Source: PWPR01 sp046542315 (GTDB lineage Bacteria > Bacillota > UBA994 > PWPR01). Taken from it: a DNA stretch of 38,793 bases. The position numbers and the translations under genes were made by a program. The stretch lies in contig JBKHBO010000010.1 of assembly GCA_046542315.1 (NCBI GenBank), positions 1 through 38,793 of the forward strand, read 5' to 3'. Under the pieces are notes generated by a model. It was not told where the DNA came from. It saw nothing but the letters and a program-made list of their open reading frames with translations, and did not search any database. Positions 8,543 to 17,653 of this stretch are shown piece after piece (the stretch's first letter is position 1; every line of letters starts with the position of its first letter).

Positions 8543-9432
8543 ACCAATGTGTTTACTAAGTATCCAATCAAAGGCAGCATTAGCAAATAAGCTGCTGTTG
8601 CAAAAATAGTAGTATTTGTAGTCAAATCACTTACTTGTTCTAATTCAGCTAATAAGACAAAGTTTGAAACTGCACAAGGTGATGAGAATAGAATTATTCC
8701 AATAGCTATATATACAGGTTCGAAACCAAGCAGAAAAGCTATTGCTGTAAATCCAATTGGTAAAAGTATTAGTTTATTAAAGATTACTAATATCATTCTT
8801 AGGCTTATTTCAGTATCTTTCATGGAGTTGATATCAAAATTGGCTCCGACAATTATTAGTGCTAGAAACATTAAAGGTTTAGTAGCTTGAGATATTACTT
8901 CGCCTAATAATGGATGCCAGATTCCAGTAGCATTAAATATTACTCCAACTAAAAGACCCTGTACTAGTGGGTTTTTTAATATTTTTAAAGGATTTGCACC
9001 GCTTTCTTTACTTCTATATATAACTTCCACCCCAAATAAAGTCATAGGGGATAAAGCACTTGCTAAAACCATTCCTAAAGGCAATATTTCTACAGGTAAA
9101 ATTTGAATCATTACTGGGAAACCTAGATATATTACATTTCCCCTAACACTATTAACAAAAGCTTCAAATCCTTGTTTTTTATCTAGCTTTGTCCATAAAA
9201 AATAATAAACTATCATCTGAGCAAACATTACTCCATAAAAAAGAATAGTTTGATTATTTATATCTACTTCTGCAGTCGCTATCTTATCAAAGATTGAAAG
9301 TGGTAATAAAATTCGATAAGTGATAAAGCTAATAAAGTCATTAACTTCTTCAGTATAATGTTTTCTATCTTTTAGCCACCATCCAAGAAGGACAATAACA
9401 TATATTGGTATTACTAGTTTTAAAATATTCAT
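8539..9432 (-). CDS. AEC-family (auxin efflux carrier-like) transporter
   Basis: Ten-helix membrane carrier of the AEC/malate permease family, whose bacterial members move malate, malonate or related organic acids. Typical features are the short N-terminal region followed by RILLPLSIFDKI, the VRGNVIYLGFPVM motif around residues 94-106, the central loop near residue 150, and the second-half sequence PLMFLALIIVGANFDI. The length of 297 residues is near the family norm. The ribosome-binding site GGAGG precedes ATG, and a well-formed promoter lies upstream. The gene ends four bases inside the convergent SLC13-like gene; the pairing of two organic-anion-type carriers is suggestive but may be chance. 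Confidence 0.88.
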   Translation of the reverse strand: MNILKLVIPIYVIVLLGWWLKDRKHYTEEVNDFISFITYRILLPLSIFDKIATAEVDINNQTILFYGVMFAQMIVYYFLWTKLDKKQGFEAFVNSVRGNVIYLGFPVMIQILPVEILPLGMVLASALSPMTLFGVEVIYRSKESGANPLKILKNPLVQGLLVGVIFNATGIWHPLLGEVISQATKPLMFLALIIVGANFDINSMKDTEISLRMILVIFNKLILLPIGFTAIAFLLGFEPVYIAIGIILFSSPCAVSNFVLLAELEQVSDLTTNTTIFATAAYLLMLPLIGYLVNTLV

Positions 9433-9466
9433 TTATAAACAGACCTCCAAAAAGTATCACTTTCAT

Positions 9467-9495
9467 AGTATATATTGATTTAAGTTAATTTTCAA
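9467..9495 (-). promoter_or_regulatory. Sigma-A promoter of the AEC transporter gene
   Basis: On the minus strand TTGAAA (9490-9495) and TATACT (9467-9472) are separated by exactly 17 bases. Each differs from consensus at one position. The start codon lies about 35 bases downstream. Confidence 0.6.
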
Positions 9496-9583
9496 TTATT
9501 TAGTCATTCTAAATAAAAAATGCTCTATAAAAACTATTTTGTAGATAAATATACGAATATTGCTAATTTAATATATTTTAATA

Positions 9584-9592
9584 TGCTAAAAT
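9584..9592 (+). promoter_or_regulatory. Possible extended -10 promoter for addB
   Basis: TGCTAAAAT fits an extended -10 element (TGn plus TAAAAT) 45 bases before the addB start. No convincing -35 box is seen, which extended -10 promoters tolerate. The rest of 9496-9637 is AT-rich with nothing else recognised. Confidence 0.35.
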
Positions 9593-9637
9593 AATATTAA
9601 TACAATTACTAGATATTGAAAAAAAAAGGGTGAAACA

Positions 9638-12600
9638 ATGATTAAAGAATTAGTTTTAAGTACAAAGTTCAAACCACTATCAGAACACAACCTGAAAGAG
9701 TTTAGCAAATTTGCAAAGGGTGGAGTCTCTTTTTATGCTTTGCCAAGTGCTAATATTATAAACCAAGCCAAGAAAATGCTTTTGATTAATGAAAATAGTG
9801 TATTGATTAAAAGTAATGTGTTATCGATTGAAAGACTTGCTGAAATGATTTTAGATCAAGAACTTGTCTGGAGTCAAATAAGTGAAGATCAGTCTTTAGC
9901 CTTAGTTTCAAAAGTTATTTTAGAATTGTCAAACGAAGAAAAGCTGGTTTGGTTTAATCAATTAGACAGTCTTGTAGAGTTAGTCGATACAGTTAGTAAT
10001 ATAATTTATGACCTGAAAAAGGGTGGAGCGGGTAAGAGTATTCAGATTGATAATAACATGAGTGAAAGAGAAAAAGATATTTCGCTAATATATAATACTT
10101 ACCAAAAATATTTGATTACTCAAAAATTAATCGATAAAGAAGAAGTTATAAATCAAGCAATAAGAATAATAGAAGAAAGAGACCTCGTTTTAGGAGAGAG
10201 TTTGATTATATATGCTTATGAGCTAAGCACCCTTCAACAAAAGTTTATTGAAAAATTGGAAAGATGTTTCAATAAGATCAAAATATATTTTCATTATGAT
10301 TACGAGAGTGATGAACTATTTAAAGAAAACAATAAAGTATTATCAATCTTTAAAGAACGAGGATATAGAATAAAAAAGATGTATTGGGAAAAGAAAAATA
10401 TATCAGATTATTTATTTAGGAATAATAAAAGTGAGAGATTTGATTATATTTCTGTAAAAGGATATTTTACAAAGTCTTTAGAAGTTCAAAATGTATTAAG
10501 GAAAATAAAGGATTTAATCATTAGTGGAGTGTTACCAACTGATATAGCAATAGTTAGCTATAATCTCAGAGACTATCAACCTTTGCTTAATTTTTTCTCT
10601 AAACAATTTCAATTACCACTAGATTCTGTGAGTACTTCTTTAGATAAAGAAATTTTTATCAAAAAGTTACTATTACCTTTAAATATAAAAAGATTAGATT
10701 TTCAAAAGGATTTCTTTTTGGAATTTTTGAGAATGCCTTTTAAATGGCCAGAATTTTTTGATAGAAAGTTAATTGCTAAATTTATTACACTTTCTCCTTT
10801 TGATAGCTCAATATCAAACTGGCAACAAGCTTGTTATACACAACAAAGAATTAAGGATGAGGAAATGGTATTTAATCATGATGAGCTAAATTCTATTTCA
10901 CAATCATTGCTTTATATTAAAAAGCTATTTAACAAGATTCCTCAAAGAGGCAATTTCCCCACTATGATATCGTCTGTTTTGGAGATATTTGACTCTATAA
11001 AGTTAGAGGAATATATTAGCGAGCAGCTAGCTAGTCTTAATGACGATGATTCGGAAAAACTTTTTAGCTTATGGCAAAGTTTTAATTTATTTATCTATCA
11101 AGAAAATGAATTTAACCTTTGGCCAAATGATATGACCTTTAATGAATTTTTCGAAATTTTTAAAAAAAGCTTAGCAAAAAGCTTGTCAAATAAAGAGATA
11201 TTGATAGATCAGACTATAGATATTTTAAATCCTTATCAAATTGCAGGAATTAGTAAAAAATATGTTTTTCTAATTGGAGCTAATGAAGGAGTAATTCCTG
11301 CTACTTCGATATCATGGATTAGAGGAATTGAAGTTGACGAGCTATCAAATTTGCCTCTAGGATCAAATCACAACGATCTTTTATTTCAAAAAGGTCTTTT
11401 TATGAGATTATTAGATGCATCAGAAGAAGAGTTATTTATAAGTTGTATTTTAGAGAACTTTAAAGGTGAAGAATATTATTTATCATCATTTGTAGTTGAT
11501 ATTTTACAAATCGCTAATTTAGATATAGATGTTGATGGGAGAATTTGGCCAGATATTTCAAAAGTTGCATATGAATCTGAACTACAGCAAGTATTAGCAA
11601 ACAAACAAGCCATAAATCAACTAGATGAGTTTATTAAACAAAACTATGAAATAGAAAAGATGCGTTCAGAAGCTACTGCAAGTATCTATAATGGTGTAAT
11701 AAAATCAGATGATATTGTAAATTCACTTAATTTAAAGTTCTCTGATTATTTTACTCTAAGCACTTCTATGTTGGAAGAATATGGAAAATGTCCTTTTGCA
11801 TTTATGATGAAAAGAGTTTTATCTTTAGAGGAAGTTGAAGAATTTGAAATAGGTATCACTCCTTTAAAAAGAGGCTCAATTTTGCATGAAGTTTTAGCGA
11901 AGTTTTTAAGTAATTATTTAAATAAAACATTAAGAGAGGATTTAAGAGAAAAATATTTTCTAGAGCTTTTAAATATATTAGATAGTGAACTTGAAAACAC
12001 CGTTAATACAAGTGCAATTTCTAAACAGTGGGTAGAACTAGAGAAAAAGAGGTTTAGTTATATTTTAAGAGAGTGGCTTTATCAGGAAATAGAATTACAA
12101 GCAAAAAGTCCTTTTAGGCCTTCTAATTTAGAACAGAACTTTAAGTTCAAAGTTGAACATAATAACCAAATACTTAGCTATACTGGTTTTATAGATAGGA
12201 TAGATAAATATAATAATAGCTTTATTATTTATGATTATAAAACTGGAAGCCCACCGAAGATGGAAGATATAGAAGAAGGGATTGCTTTTCAGTTGCCTTT
12301 ATATATCAAAGCTAGTTATGATTTAACTGATTTGAAAAATAGCTGTGGCGGAGGATATTATCAGTTAAATAGTAACTTTAGCAGATCTAGAGGAATGTGG
12401 AAGGAAGAATGCTTGAGTGATATTGGGCTTTCTAAAAGAATTAAAGACTATCTGGAAGAAGAAAGCTGGAATGAGTTGATAGATCAAACAGTTAAAAGAG
12501 CTTTTGATTATAGAGAGTTAATGAGACAAGGATATTATCCGCTAGAACCGAAAATAGAGAAGATATGTTCATATTGTCCATATAAGGATATATGCAGGCT

Positions 12601-12649
12601 AACTACAAAGCTTAGTTCTAGATTGGAGGAAGCAAATGAAATTTACTAA
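9638..12649 (+). CDS. addB: AddB-type subunit of helicase-nuclease, no Walker A
   Basis: AddB/RexB-like subunit of the AddAB recombination nuclease that resects double-strand breaks. The C-terminal RecB-like nuclease is complete: GSILHEV histidine near residue 750, GFIDRID ... YDYKTG (Asp and Asp-x-Lys) at about 854-872, and QLPLY. Four cysteines, C718 and C977, C980, C986, give the C...CxxCxxxxxC iron-sulfur pattern that brackets the nuclease in AddB. The N-terminal helicase-like half has degenerate motifs and no GxxGxGKS/T Walker A, as in streptococcal RexB and unlike Bacillus AddB, so ATP binding by this subunit is unlikely. Length 1003 residues is slightly short for AddB. The ribosome-binding site is AAAGGGTG. 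It overlaps addA by 14 bases, implying coupled synthesis. Confidence 0.9.
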   Translation: MIKELVLSTKFKPLSEHNLKEFSKFAKGGVSFYALPSANIINQAKKMLLINENSVLIKSNVLSIERLAEMILDQELVWSQISEDQSLALVSKVILELSNEEKLVWFNQLDSLVELVDTVSNIIYDLKKGGAGKSIQIDNNMSEREKDISLIYNTYQKYLITQKLIDKEEVINQAIRIIEERDLVLGESLIIYAYELSTLQQKFIEKLERCFNKIKIYFHYDYESDELFKENNKVLSIFKERGYRIKKMYWEKKNISDYLFRNNKSERFDYISVKGYFTKSLEVQNVLRKIKDLIISGVLPTDIAIVSYNLRDYQPLLNFFSKQFQLPLDSVSTSLDKEIFIKKLLLPLNIKRLDFQKDFFLEFLRMPFKWPEFFDRKLIAKFITLSPFDSSISNWQQACYTQQRIKDEEMVFNHDELNSISQSLLYIKKLFNKIPQRGNFPTMISSVLEIFDSIKLEEYISEQLASLNDDDSEKLFSLWQSFNLFIYQENEFNLWPNDMTFNEFFEIFKKSLAKSLSNKEILIDQTIDILNPYQIAGISKKYVFLIGANEGVIPATSISWIRGIEVDELSNLPLGSNHNDLLFQKGLFMRLLDASEEELFISCILENFKGEEYYLSSFVVDILQIANLDIDVDGRIWPDISKVAYESELQQVLANKQAINQLDEFIKQNYEIEKMRSEATASIYNGVIKSDDIVNSLNLKFSDYFTLSTSMLEEYGKCPFAFMMKRVLSLEEVEEFEIGITPLKRGSILHEVLAKFLSNYLNKTLREDLREKYFLELLNILDSELENTVNTSAISKQWVELEKKRFSYILREWLYQEIELQAKSPFRPSNLEQNFKFKVEHNNQILSYTGFIDRIDKYNNSFIIYDYKTGSPPKMEDIEEGIAFQLPLYIKASYDLTDLKNSCGGGYYQLNSNFSRSRGMWKEECLSDIGLSKRIKDYLEEESWNELIDQTVKRAFDYRELMRQGYYPLEPKIEKICSYCPYKDICRLTTKLSSRLEEANEIY

Positions 12650-15600
12650 AAGCCAGAAAAGAGCAATAGAGGCTCAAAGCACTAATCTTGCGCTAAGTGC
12701 AGGCGCAGGGTCAGGTAAAACTACTGTGCTGGTTAATCGGTATATAAATTTCTTAGCTTCGAAATCAGTTGGAATTAAGGAAATACTAGCAATAACATTT
12801 ACAAATAAATCAGCTGCTGATATGAGGATAAAGATTAGAGAACATATTAGCAAACAGATTAAATCTTACGAAGGGCCAAAGAAGAAATACTGGCAGAATA
12901 TTAAAGACCAATTTGAACAAGCTACAATTTCAACTATACATGGATTTGCTTTACAAGTTTTAAGATCACATCCACTTGAAAGTGAAGTTAATCCAGAAAG
13001 TACGCTAATGGATGAAGTAGAAGCAAAAATTTTACTTACTGATACAATTAGAGAAATCATTAGAGAGTACTACCAAGACGAATCAATGCAAACTTTAGTG
13101 CAAACAATTAAATCAGTTGACAATACAATTAATCTTTTAGCTAGTATTTATCAAAAAATACGGTCTTTAGGTCAACTATTAGAGGAAGCAACTGCTAAAG
13201 CTTTAAAACAACATAGTAGTGTAAAAGCTAGAGTGAGTGAAGTTAAGCTTGAAGTTAGGGACTTATTTAATGAGTTAAAGCAAATTGTAGATAATTATAA
13301 TAAAACATCAGCTTTTACAACTAGATATAATCAGACTAATGTAAGTGAAATAATTAAAGGCTTAAGTGAAGTTGAAACTTTCCAAGATAGTAATTTTAAC
13401 TTTGCATGTAAAGAGGTAAAAACTCTTCTATCTAGGCCAATAGGTGATGCTAAAGAAGTTGTTTTGGATATTAAAGAAAAAGTTGACGAAATAACAAATG
13501 GACTAGCATTTTTGGATACATTGCCTTTATATAGATTATTACAAGACTTGCTTTTAGAAATTGATGAGAAGTACTCAACTAATAAGAAGAAGCAGCGGTT
13601 ACTTGACTATAGTGATTTAGAGTGGGGATTGCTGAAAATATTAAGGGATAATGAAAAGGTTAGAAAGCATTATCAAAAAAAATATAAATTTGTTTTAGTA
13701 GATGAGTTTCAAGATACAAGTCCGCTGCAGCAAGAGTTGATTAGACTTCTGTCACCATATGATAAGAACGGAATGTTTATTGTAGGTGATTCAAGACAAT
13801 CTATTTATCGCTTTAGAGCTGCTGAATTAGCTGGATTTATAAAGATGAGAGAAGAGATTAAAGAGTTTGGAGGAGAGGCACTATATTTAGCTGAAAACTT
13901 TCGAAGTAAACCTAGTTTAATTGAGTTTCAAAACGACTTCTTTAATTACTTATTTGGGCAATCAGATTTGGAGTATCAAGAGGTTAAGCCAGGAATTAAT
14001 CATGAAGATAAAACTCCTAGAGTAAAATTGTGGTATCCACATCAAGAAGATATAACAGAAGAAATGAATACTAATAATCTAAGACAGCTAGAAGCAAAAT
14101 ACATTGCAAATAATATAAAGGAATTAAAAAAGCAGGGAGTGCAATATAAAGATATTGCAGTATTATTTAGAGCTATGACTAATGTGAAAATGTACGAATT
14201 AGCTCTCCAAGAGGAGAACATCCCCTATCAGGTAACTGGGAGCAGAGGATTATTGGATAAACAAGAGATTATTGACTTGTTAAACTTATTAAAATTTTTC
14301 ACAGATGAAACAAATCAAATTATACTTTTTGGATTGTTAAGATCTCCCTTTTATGCATTCAGTGATGAAGAGTTATACAGATTAAGAAATGATAAAGCTT
14401 TAGATAAAAACTTAGGTGAATCAGCTAAGAAAAAATATGAAAAAGTAATAGATGAATTAAGTTTTTGGAAGCAGAAATTAACCCTTGAAAAGATTTCAGA
14501 TTTTCTAGAAGGATTTGTGTTAGAAAAAAACTATAAAGCTTCTTTATTAGTAGCCAAAGACTATGGAAAGCAAGCAGTAGCAAATGTTAATAAGTTTATT
14601 TCTTTAATTAGAAGTTTAGAAGGATCAAACATAACTTCTTTGTCAGATATATTAGATTATATAAATGTTATGCGACAAGGAGATGCTTTAATGGGAGAAG
14701 CCAAAGTCAGTGAAGAGATTAATGCTGTACAAATTATGTCAATCCATCAATCAAAGGGGTTGGAATTTGACACAGTTATTATACCTCAGCTAGAAAGAAG
14801 TCTTATTAATTCTCCGAAAGATATGATTTGCTATACAAAAGAATATGGATTAGTAGTTAGAACAAGAGGTTTTTCAGATAATACCCAAAACAATTTCTAT
14901 TTTGATTTGATGAAAGAAAGTGAGAAGTATTTAGATTTAGAAGAGGCATACAGACTATTTTATGTAGCTACGACAAGAGCAGAAAATATGCTGATTTTAT
15001 CAACAGCTTCTACTAAAATTGGTAATAAAAAAGGTAGCTATTATGATTATTTAGCAGAGTATTTGAATCTTGAAGAGATGCCAAAGAATAAGATAGTCGT
15101 TAAAGATCTAGTTGAGGTTTCTCCTCAAAAGATAACTGAGTCAAGTACTATAAAGGATAACATTGAGAGTTTTACAATTCCTAAAACGAGCTTAATGGAT
15201 AAAATTGACTTTAAGTCTAATACAAATCTGTTTTTATCAGCTACAGCTTTGATGATTCATTTCGAATGCCCAAAACAATACTATTTTAGGTACATAAAGA
15301 ATGTCCCTGAGTTTAGAGGCAAAGCTACAAAACATTATAGTGCAAGTGAACTTGGTACAATCATTCATAAAGTTTGTGAAGTTATGAACGATGAGAATGG
15401 ATATGAGTTGCTTGAAATGCTTTTATCAAAGGTTAATAAACCAGACAATGTAGTAAATATTTATCGCGTAAATGGAAGAAAAATGATTGATAATTATGTA
15501 AAAAGTGATGAATACAATTTGATTAAAAATGCTACTAAAGTACAATCAGAGCTGATATTTAATCTATCAATTTCAGATAAGATATTGACAGGAGTTATAG

Positions 15601-15956
15601 ACAAATTTATCATTAAAAAAAGAAAGTTTGTTTTAATAGATCTAAAAACTGGTATAATAGATACAAAGCAGTTAGAAAAGTATAAGTTGCAAAATGCTGT
15701 TTATGCATTAGCTATTTACTCAGCTTATAAGCAGTATCCATCTGCTTTAATTAACTATTATATGAGCGATAGCAGTAGCTATGATTATTTTGATCAATTA
15801 CCTGATTATGAAAGCAGTCTAGCATTAGTAGAGAATAGACTTAAAGCTTTGGATAAGGATTTAGCAAAGAGAGAATTTAGTAAAAATTTAGATTCTTGTA
15901 AAAATTGTGCTTACTTAAATTTATGTAAAAAAGATAAGGGGGATAAAAATGCGTAA
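12636..15956 (+). CDS. addA: AddA-type UvrD-family helicase-nuclease with Fe-S-like tail
   Basis: Motor subunit of the AddAB complex. Helicase motifs in order: Walker A SAGAGSGKTT (about 18-27), TFTNKSA, DYSDLEW, Walker B VDEFQDTS, GDSRQSIYRFR, LAENFRS, MSIHQSKGLEFD and YVATTRAEN. The C-terminal RecB-like nuclease has GTIIHKV, GVIDKF ... IDLKTG and QNAVY, all catalytic residues present. Unlike Bacillus AddA, the nuclease is bracketed by four cysteines, C878 and C1088, C1091, C1097, in the same C...CxxCxxxxxC spacing as AddB, suggesting its own iron-sulfur cluster. The start has TTGGAGGAAG as ribosome-binding site inside the end of addB. An alternative label is a UvrD-helicase/PD-(D/E)XK fusion protein outside strict AddA; the paired addB favours AddA. 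Confidence 0.9.
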   Translation: MKFTKSQKRAIEAQSTNLALSAGAGSGKTTVLVNRYINFLASKSVGIKEILAITFTNKSAADMRIKIREHISKQIKSYEGPKKKYWQNIKDQFEQATISTIHGFALQVLRSHPLESEVNPESTLMDEVEAKILLTDTIREIIREYYQDESMQTLVQTIKSVDNTINLLASIYQKIRSLGQLLEEATAKALKQHSSVKARVSEVKLEVRDLFNELKQIVDNYNKTSAFTTRYNQTNVSEIIKGLSEVETFQDSNFNFACKEVKTLLSRPIGDAKEVVLDIKEKVDEITNGLAFLDTLPLYRLLQDLLLEIDEKYSTNKKKQRLLDYSDLEWGLLKILRDNEKVRKHYQKKYKFVLVDEFQDTSPLQQELIRLLSPYDKNGMFIVGDSRQSIYRFRAAELAGFIKMREEIKEFGGEALYLAENFRSKPSLIEFQNDFFNYLFGQSDLEYQEVKPGINHEDKTPRVKLWYPHQEDITEEMNTNNLRQLEAKYIANNIKELKKQGVQYKDIAVLFRAMTNVKMYELALQEENIPYQVTGSRGLLDKQEIIDLLNLLKFFTDETNQIILFGLLRSPFYAFSDEELYRLRNDKALDKNLGESAKKKYEKVIDELSFWKQKLTLEKISDFLEGFVLEKNYKASLLVAKDYGKQAVANVNKFISLIRSLEGSNITSLSDILDYINVMRQGDALMGEAKVSEEINAVQIMSIHQSKGLEFDTVIIPQLERSLINSPKDMICYTKEYGLVVRTRGFSDNTQNNFYFDLMKESEKYLDLEEAYRLFYVATTRAENMLILSTASTKIGNKKGSYYDYLAEYLNLEEMPKNKIVVKDLVEVSPQKITESSTIKDNIESFTIPKTSLMDKIDFKSNTNLFLSATALMIHFECPKQYYFRYIKNVPEFRGKATKHYSASELGTIIHKVCEVMNDENGYELLEMLLSKVNKPDNVVNIYRVNGRKMIDNYVKSDEYNLIKNATKVQSELIFNLSISDKILTGVIDKFIIKKRKFVLIDLKTGIIDTKQLEKYKLQNAVYALAIYSAYKQYPSALINYYMSDSSSYDYFDQLPDYESSLALVENRLKALDKDLAKREFSKNLDSCKNCAYLNLCKKDKGDKNA

Positions 15957-16098
15957 CTTAAATAGGAAATGGGCTATTATTAGTATTGTTGCTGGCATTT
16001 TAGCTACTACTGCATTGATTGCAACTTTATGTCTTTATTTTAAAAAAAATGAGGACAAAGAACTTGACGAAAGAAAGTACACTGAAATTGAGTTATAA
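15949..16098 (+). CDS. Small single-pass membrane protein, 49 residues
   Basis: Short gene overlapping the last eight bases of addA. The ATG is preceded by an excellent ribosome-binding site (AAGGGGG, seven bases away). The product has a basic N-terminus (MRNLNRKW), one hydrophobic helix at about residues 9-30 and a short charged C-terminal tail (KKNEDKELDERKYTE), giving a probable N-out or signal-anchor topology that cannot be decided. No family is recognised. It is followed nine bases after its stop by an intrinsic terminator, so it forms the last gene of the addB-addA transcript. A link to DNA repair is not implied by anything except position. Its ribosome-binding site and placement argue against a random open frame. 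Confidence 0.7.
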   Translation: MRNLNRKWAIISIVAGILATTALIATLCLYFKKNEDKELDERKYTEIEL

Positions 16099-16106
16099 AT
16101 AAAAGA

Positions 16107-16130
16107 GGGCTGCTAATGCAGCCCATTTTA
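16107..16130. terminator. Bidirectional intrinsic terminator
   Basis: Stem GGGCTGC / GCAGCCC with TAAT loop, followed by ATTTTAATTACTTTTT on the + strand and by TCTTTTATTT on the - strand. It separates the addBA operon from the convergent M81 peptidase gene. Confidence 0.85.
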
Positions 16131-16131
16131 A

Positions 16132-17613
16132 TTACTTTTTAAATTTGTCTCCTATTGGGAAAGCATCCTTAGGGACATTTTCATATTCTAAAGTCAACAG
16201 ATTTGGTGCACCTATTCCAGGTGCATCTATTTTATAGTCAACGTTTACAATATCATCCCAATAAGCGCGGTGATGGACTCTTGATTTTAACGGTATAATA
16301 TCCAACTTTGTATAATCAATATTAGCTGCAGTATAAGGAGCACTATCATTGGCTCCTCTCATACGATCAGATACTACAACATACCTATCTTGACCCATAT
16401 CAATTGTTACAATTTTACCATCTTTAACTTTCTGACCATGTCCCATTGGTCCAACTCGTTTGTACTCAGGGCTTCCCATAAATATAATTTCACCACTAAT
16501 TTCAACAGGGTCGCCTGAAAATTCTGAAGCCCAACCCCCAACTTTAATAGTAACTATATCTCCAACCTCATGATTATTAAATAAATAGTCAATTGCTTTA
16601 GGATCGCTCATACCAGGAATTGCAAAGTTTGTTGCTCCTTGTTCTAATAGCTCTCTAAGAACGTGTGTACTGTCTCCAGTTCTATCAGCACCATCAGCAA
16701 TTGTAACAGGGCCTTTGCCTTGTTTTACTATCTCAATTACTTCAGCTATACCTTCTTTAGTATTTGGAAGATTTTTATTAAGGTCATGCCTCAAATCCCA
16801 AGCTATTTCACATAATTGATCAACTATTTCATTCGCCAGTTGTAAATTATTATTGGTAACTGCTACAATAGACATACCAATGTCAACAACATCAGCATAA
16901 GCAAATCCAGGTGCAATACCTACTGAGATTACATCATCACGTTTTTCATATTCTCTACACTTATCATAAAGAACTTTCATTGGATGATATTCAGAGCCTT
17001 GAAAAATACTTGCAGAAACTACACCAGGCTTTCTTAATGCTTGTGTTGGTTTCACATTGCCTTTGAGTGTGTCTACCATGCATTTTGCGGCTTTTTTACC
17101 TGTTTCTTCAGTGTCAATATGTGGATATGTTCTAATTATAAAGACAGCGTCAGCTGCATCAGTTAGTTCGTGGTCTTCATTTGCATGTAGGTCAAGAGTA
17201 ACCATAATAGGAACATTGTCTCCTACAACATTTCTTACTCTTCTTACTATTTCAGCTTCAGGTTTTGGCACACCTTCTACTGCCATAGCCCCATGTAGAG
17301 CTAGCAGTACTCCATCAACAGGCATTTGCTTTTTAATACCTTCAGCAATTTCATAGCTGTATTTGTCAAAACACTCTGGTGTAAACCAAGAAGTATAAGG
17401 TCCTGGTGCCATTCCTATACTAGAAATAGGCACAATATCTGTTTCATTGTTTTCTAGGACTGATATGAAGCCATTAAGATAATTTGGGATACCTTTGTTC
17501 TCATCAATGACCTCCTGACCTCTTTGAACGTAAGGTTCTAAAGAATCAATAGTTGTCCTTTCAGGGCAAAAAGTACAAGTTTCATGAGAAAATTGTGCAA
17601 TAGCAATACGCAA
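16132..17613 (-). CDS. M81-family metallopeptidase (MlrC-like)
   Basis: Homologue of the microcystinase C family, zinc hydrolases that in most bacteria have unknown natural peptide or amide substrates. Motifs seen are the N-terminal QFSHETCTF with H10, LALHGAMAVEG, LDLHANEDHE, RTYPHIDTEETG and DGADRTGDSTH, followed by the C-terminal MlrC domain. Length (493 residues) is typical. No signal peptide is visible. The start is TTG at 17611-17613, supported by AAGGAGTG nine bases upstream; there is no ATG in frame nearby. It is monocistronic, reading away from the GNAT gene across a 40-base gap, and ends near a bidirectional terminator. The organism probably uses it on peptides, given two other peptidases in the window. 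Confidence 0.92.
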   Translation of the reverse strand: MRIAIAQFSHETCTFCPERTTIDSLEPYVQRGQEVIDENKGIPNYLNGFISVLENNETDIVPISSIGMAPGPYTSWFTPECFDKYSYEIAEGIKKQMPVDGVLLALHGAMAVEGVPKPEAEIVRRVRNVVGDNVPIMVTLDLHANEDHELTDAADAVFIIRTYPHIDTEETGKKAAKCMVDTLKGNVKPTQALRKPGVVSASIFQGSEYHPMKVLYDKCREYEKRDDVISVGIAPGFAYADVVDIGMSIVAVTNNNLQLANEIVDQLCEIAWDLRHDLNKNLPNTKEGIAEVIEIVKQGKGPVTIADGADRTGDSTHVLRELLEQGATNFAIPGMSDPKAIDYLFNNHEVGDIVTIKVGGWASEFSGDPVEISGEIIFMGSPEYKRVGPMGHGQKVKDGKIVTIDMGQDRYVVVSDRMRGANDSAPYTAANIDYTKLDIIPLKSRVHHRAYWDDIVNVDYKIDAPGIGAPNLLTLEYENVPKDAFPIGDKFKK

Positions 17614-17653
17614 TGTAATTCACTCCTTAAATAAATTTGAAAGTTGGGTTAAA

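Noticed and set aside
17057..17356. A 99-codon open frame on the + strand within the M81 peptidase gene
   Set aside because: No ribosome-binding site, Ser/Ala-rich shadow composition, and the opposite frame encodes conserved MlrC motifs.
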